Part shown: in pieces, positions 59,255 through 64,000 of the stretch
Position numbering within the stretch: position 1 is the stretch's first letter
How the letters are laid out: the number at the start of each line of letters is the position of its first letter
Notes under the pieces: generated by a model
What the model saw: the letters and a program-made list of their open reading frames with translations, nothing else
The model's database searches: none
Told to the model about the DNA's origin: nothing
DNA from: Cunninghamia lanceolata
Taxonomy: Eukaryota; Streptophyta; Pinopsida; Cupressales; Cupressaceae
Length of the DNA stretch: 64,000 nt
Direction of reading: 5' to 3'
Assembly: GCA_027924645.1 (NCBI GenBank)
Contig: BSBN01000297.1
Location: forward strand, 9,610,001-9,674,000
Translations under genes and position numbers: made by a program

Positions 59255-60840
59255 ATCTATGTATTTGTCTCTTGGTGGAGATAGATAGAATAATTACAAT
59301 GAAGAATGATATCATCACCAAGATATTTAGACCAGTTTGATTAACTAAACTATTCCAGGAGGTGGAGAATAGAGTTTGTAAATGAAAAAAAAAGTGTGTG
59401 TTCCAATTGAATTTCGTGTGTGTCGTTGTATCACTATCTTTGAATATCATCTCTATGATGAATGATAATTTTTTTCATGATGTAAGGGTGGATGTGTTTT
59501 ATTCTTTTGATTTTGAGTATAGTGAAAGTCTTAAGGGACTTATTTATTTATTGTGCTAGTAGTATGGTCTCTAACCCACTGTAAGTTTTTGAAAAATAAA
59601 GTACAATACAACAATCTGCTCCCTTGTTAGTGACTCAGTTAGTCACATAGTGCATAGTCAGTGTATCTTTTGATTTTGACACTTCTTGAATTTTTGGTGA
59701 AATTCCTTTTTAAATACTTGCATGAATTTTCATTGTTTTATTCCTTGTATTTGGAATGGTCTAGCCACCAAAATTTGAAGATTATTTATTTTATGCCTAG
59801 TTGGTCAAAATTCAATTTATTGAGCTCAAACTTTTGACTTATTGTTGAAAATAAAATTTCTTATTCTTTGATATTGATTTAAATTATTAAGGTGGCTATA
59901 CTAGAATATTTTCAGTTGTTTTGTGCAATGTTCACCTCTATCATGTCTTGGATGGGCCTTTCATGGATTGTGTAAGGGATTAAATTGTAGAAAATGCACT
60001 TGGTATATTCCTAACTTTATAGATTTAAGAAACCTTGTGAGGTAGGAAATTCATTCTTAATAATAATCAGGTCACCTAGGAGTAACTAAATTCCTAGTCA
60101 AGGTGAAATCTCTTTATTTCTGAAAAATAATGAAGAGTGATAGCAGGTTGTCTTGAATGTGAGAGAGTCAAGGATGATTAAAAGCACCCTGTTGGAAATT
60201 TGTATCTATACGATATTCCAAGAAGTGGAAATGGTAGATCATTACCCTGAACTTTGTAAAGTCTTTAGCGCTATAAACTTAGCTTTCTATAACTCGGCTT
60301 ATCACTCTGATAAAGGCTGTCAACTTTAACTATTTGTGTTTTCTCTCTCCAACCAAATTAGAAGCCTTATCACTTTCTAAGGATATGTTCTCAGAGTATA
60401 GTGTGAATTCTGCCATGTTGTTTAGGAATCTTTATGTTCCTCCTTTGGTAGAAGAAAATTATAATTTCTTTAAGTGGTAAATCGAAGGAATATGTTTCCC
60501 AAAATTATGTATCTGAGGATAAAGTTGAGGGTTGTTACCCATTTGAGAATAATCATGAACTAGAATCTAAGGGATATACTCCACTTAGTTATGTAGCTAA
60601 GAGGGTATTCAAATCCTTTTGGATATAAAGGAAAGTAAAGTGTTGTATCAAAAGCCTATATATATGAAATCTTTCTTGGGAAAAAGTTTTGAATAAGAAT
60701 AAGAGATTCTATTTGGAAATGTTAAATTTTTTTAGAACACTAGGGAATATTCGTAGAATCTAATCTTTTGGAAACCCACTGGGTGAACTATCTTGTTAAG
60801 ATGGTTAGAAAAATAATTAACTTTGTGGGGAAGTGAAGAA
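59255..60840. other. Non-coding or heavily decayed DNA
   Basis: No domain could be read. It may include the lost 5' LTR or leader of the deleted gypsy element to its right, but no LTR end or PBS was recognised. Confidence 0.4.
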
Positions 60841-60859
60841 GTATGATAATGAGTTGAGA

Positions 60860-61625
60860 GTATGGGCACTAAGTTAGATCAATTCCTTGCAATGTTGATA
60901 GAAACAAGAGAGAGAGTTGGAGTATTAGAACAAGGAAAAGTTTCAAGTAATGAATGAAGGAGAAAATTCTCAAGCTAGTAAAAATGGGGAATGAAGGATC
61001 TCAATCTCAATCAAGTTCTGAAAGGATTAAGAAGAGGAGAATGGAAAAAGAATTATTCCAAGACACGAGAAAATTTACTCCTCTAAAGTTTGAAGGTAGT
61101 ACCAGATGTCCCAGGTGAAGGTTTGGGTGGAGTGTTAAATAAGAAAAGATGAGTGATAGCCTATAAATCAAGAAGAAAAAACATTATGCTTCATATGATT
61201 TGGAGTTAGCAATAGTTGTTCACGCATTACAAATATGGAGACACTATCTGTTGGGAAAACCTTTTGAATTGAAAATAGACCATCATGGTTTAAAATATTT
61301 ATTTATTCAACCTAATCTAGATGCAAGGCAAAGGAGGTGGTTAGAACTGATATTGGAGTAAGATTTCCACATTAACTACATGTCAAGGGAAACAAGAATA
61401 GAGTTTCTAATGCTTTAAGTTGAGGAAGGAATATATCTTCATTAGTAACTATCCAAACTGACTTTAGAAGATAAGTATTGAAAGGATCCAAGAGTGATGA
61501 ATTCTATGATCCAATGGGATCAGTATGTAGAATATTCTGCCACTTGGGAAGATTATACTAAGATGAAGCATAAGTTTTCACAAGTTGTTATAGATTTTGA
61601 AAGTTCTTGAAAATAATATGTTGTG
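60860..61625 (+). pseudogene. Internally deleted Ty3/gypsy gag-pol remnant
   Basis: A gag-like start (MGTKLDQFLAMLIETRERVG at about 60860, then KELFQDTRKFTPLKFEG at about 61045) passes within a few codons into RNase H: GEGLGGVLN (61.11 kb), HYASYDLELAIVVHALQIWR, HYLLGKPFELKIDHHGLKYL, RQRRWLELILE, FHINYMS. It then reaches the very end of the polyprotein (IQWDQYVEYSATWEDYTKMK, KFSQVVIDFE, 61.50-61.60 kb), the chromodomain-like WE-containing C terminus of gypsy integrases. Protease, RT and most of integrase are missing. RNase H is certain; the gag assignment is less so. Confidence 0.75.
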
Positions 61626-61694
61626 TGTTATGATACTCTTTATGTTCTATTTATATAATGCGTGATACTTAAAAATCATCAGGCATGATGATTC

Positions 61695-61708
61695 ACAAGG
61701 GGGGAATA
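61695..61708 (+). other. Polypurine tract of the deleted gypsy element
   Basis: ACAAGGGGGGAATA directly precedes TGTTACATCCCATG, the start of the 3' LTR, about 70 bp after the polyprotein end. Confidence 0.8.
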
Positions 61709-64000
61709 TGTTACATCCCATGTGTTTCTAACCATTTACTATTTACCTAGATTGGTTAATTTGTTTGATATTGAGTGATTATGAATCTTTGCATCTATGT
61801 GTGTTATCAATCTTGAATGCAATATGTTGAGAAATCAAATAATGCAAAGTCTTGTATTAAATGTGATTATTATTATGAAATGTATGAAGTACGGGATTAT
61901 CTTGTGAATGGCTAACCACTATGATGGTGGTCTAAGTGGATGCAGGAATAGGTTGTCCATCTAGAAAGGAGGGGAGGTATCACTCAGGAGGACTTGGTCT
62001 AGTAAACATAAAAGAGAAGCCTAAACTAAGCAACACACACACACACATCCAATTTCATCCTAGGTTGAGTCGAGTTAGTATGGGTAGTGGTAAGTGATCT
62101 AAGTTTTATATCTTGAGTCTTGATTGGATGTTCAAACCTACATGTTGTTAAGTGTTTGGTTGTTTGAGTAAGGTTTCTTTGAGACAATTAAATCTCATGC
62201 AAGTCCATGATGCATTCCTATACATGAGTCGATACAAGCATGAATATGTCTAGGTAGATGTACCTACGTATATTCATGAGCGTATTGCTCATAGATAGGG
62301 AGATATCAATTTGGACTGTGCAAGAATTATCATCTCTTTTGTGTTCTTCAACAATTAAGTCTAAGAAGTTTTTACGACGTTAAATGCATTTTGGTTATGA
62401 GTTATATTCGATTTTACAATGATAATACATACATATATGAACATATATATAGTCTCTCTCTCTCTATATATATATGTATTTAATATAAATATTTTTATTA
62501 TTTTCTCTTAATAGTGAAAATACAATTTTATCATTTTACAGAAATTGATTTTCATAAATATTGCTTTATAAAAAAAGAAGAATATAAATATATAAAATAC
62601 GATTTAATGAAAAATAAAAGAATAGTTTTAATAAAATAAGATTAAAGGAGATTAAATCATAGTAAAAGGGTGATTAAATCATAATAGAATAAAATTAAGG
62701 TTAAATGTTCTTTTAAAAAGGAATATGTTCTAATCACATGATGGGCATGTCTTTTTATTAGGGATATGAATGGTGTTAGCCTTAAGACTATCAACATGCA
62801 TTCCTTTTAGGCATGTGGACCCTTAAATCAAAGTTGGCAGCACATAAAATGCTTAGGCTCATGGGATGGTTGATAGGGAGGGACCACTCCCCTCATAAAC
62901 TTCATGTCTTTCCTTAAACCTTTTAAAAACATTGCATATGCACATATCGTGGGAACATATGTGTTAGGTCGGCAATGTTCATCAAAGATCCCACGTGGGT
63001 TATGTAAGGAGACTGAGGTGTTAAGGGGATCATGCTTATCCTTAAGCCTATGCAAGTGCTTAGGATATCGACCCTTAATGTTTTTACTTTTTAATTTATA
63101 ACAAACACTTTTATTTTTAGAAAGTTTGTTTTGGTTTTATGAAACTCATTTTAGATTTTTGTTAAGAATGTCACCCTTGTGCCGACATTTTTACTAATTT
63201 TAGATTTTGTTAAGAATGTCACCATTGTGTTGACATTTTTGAGTTAGTTACTAAATAAAAGGAAAGGTGGCATATTTCTTTGCTTGTTTTTAGCAAGACC
63301 ACACCTTAGGTTTTTAGTATAAAAGGGGGTGATCTCCCTCATTTTTATAGGCACATTTTTCAATCAAGAGCCTTCTCTTCTTGCTTTTGATTTTTGAGTT
63401 AGTTTCAAGAATTACTTTTTGTGAGTTGTTCTATTTAGAGGAGCTCTCTCTCTCATTCAAATACACACAAGTTTTTTTGAGAGCATTCTTATTTTGCTAT
63501 TTTAATTTCTGAATTAGCATTGAGAGTTTTTGCCAATTTTGCTTTGAAGTTGTGAGGAAAGGTTTTGGAAGTTTAGAAGGAGAATTGTTTACTTGGAAGG
63601 AGCTTTTAGCTCATTGGAAGGAGCTTAAGCAAGGGAATCTTGTTGATTCATTTGGGATCTTATATCACAGGCATGGGGATTTCTCTTTTATTATGCTTTT
63701 CTATTTTGAGGGCATTTCGTGTCGAATTGATTGTTGTTTATCAATGGGATTGTCAACTTGATTATATAATAGAATTTATATTTAAAGATATCTAAATGAA
63801 AATTCTGTTGTGAAAGAAAAATTAACCTCAGTAATAGAGATTTGTGCCTATATGGGACTTTATGTATATTTATCAGTTTGAGTATGATTAGTTGATTGTA
63901 TAAGGGGAATGACAGTAAACTGTAATTTTGCAATTAGAGTTATTTCGACATAGGTGTCATGATGAAACTTGGGATAGGTTAACCTTGGGATATGTGATCC
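61709..64000 (+). repeat. 3' LTR of the deleted gypsy element, end not seen
   Basis: Starts TGTTACATCCCATG, a common start for plant gypsy LTRs. Includes an (AC)n run at 62032-62045, AG/AT runs at 62454-62474 and a direct repeat of about 60 bp (TTTTAGATTTTTGTTAAGAA at 63150, TTTTAGATTTTGTTAAGAAT at 63201). A TATA box lies at 63318. No CA end was found before the window closes, so the LTR is either longer than 2 kb or it ends somewhere I cannot recognise and other DNA follows. The open frame at 63552-63761 has no known domain. Confidence 0.6.
63318..63325 (+). promoter_or_regulatory. TATA box, probable LTR promoter
   Basis: TATAAAAGGGGGTGATCTCC followed by a T/C-rich leader (CTTCTCTTCTTGC, GAGCTCTCTCTCTC) is a strong plant promoter pattern. 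In this place it most likely marks the U3/R border of the LTR that starts at 61709; a host gene promoter cannot be excluded because the window ends. Confidence 0.5.

Noticed and set aside
1..64000. tRNA, rRNA or other RNA genes
   Set aside because: None recognised by eye; the tRNA-like matches found are primer binding sites of retroelements.

Overview
The window looks like repeat-dense nuclear DNA from a large-genome seed plant. The composition, the plant-type Ty1/copia and Ty3/gypsy families, the nesting and the near absence of host genes would fit a gymnosperm, but nothing here identifies the species. I found no intact host gene. The only host-derived coding material is three short decayed fragments (PPR, RNA polymerase subunit RPB5-like and a ketoacyl-CoA synthase-like piece). 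All calls come from reading the sequence and translations by eye.

Layout. (1) ~1.6-12.09 kb, minus strand: an old Ty3/gypsy element (3' LTR starting at 2452, gag remnants at 5.0-6.17 and 11.44-12.09 kb). (2) 6170-11433, minus strand: a younger gag-protease-only LTR element, with ~1.5 kb LTRs, initiator-Met PBS and TSD TAGTG, inserted in the old gag. (3) 12086-34827, plus strand: a Ty1/copia element that also entered the old gag; its 3' LTR is cut short. (4) 13559-30132, plus strand: a 16.6 kb Tat-like Ty3/gypsy element inserted at the LTR/PBS border of the copia element (TSD ATTGG). It has decayed gag, PR, RT, RNase H, a second RNase H-like region and INT, plus an antisense plant-mobile-domain gene remnant. 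(5) 34.83-39.63 kb: mostly unidentified non-coding DNA. (6) 39628-48658: the 5' LTR of another gypsy element, split by a 7.9 kb insertion (40562-48468, TSD AAGTA), then its PBS and a leader with GTGCAT repeats. (7) ~49-54 kb: AT-rich DNA, microsatellites, and a GC-rich island with a 77 bp near-perfect palindrome. (8) 54025-59249: a second copy, in opposite orientation, of the 40562-48468 insertion type, 5.2 kb, TSD TTGAG. (9) ~60.85-64 kb: an internally deleted Ty3/gypsy element (gag-like start, RNase H, polyprotein end) with its 3' LTR starting at 61709.

The order of insertion can be read from the nesting: old gypsy first, then the gag-only element and copia, then the Tat-like element inside copia. 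The least explained components are the two large insertions at 40.6-48.5 and 54.0-59.2 kb. They begin TGTA and end TACA, have 5 bp duplications and carry inverted similarity that reaches more than 500 bp inward from each end. They encode nothing recognisable of their own, and the longer one contains the three host gene fragments.

No element here appears able to move by itself. The gag-only element is structurally the freshest: its LTRs differ by scattered substitutions and three small indels, and its gag-PR frame has one internal stop. It would need RT and integrase supplied from elsewhere.
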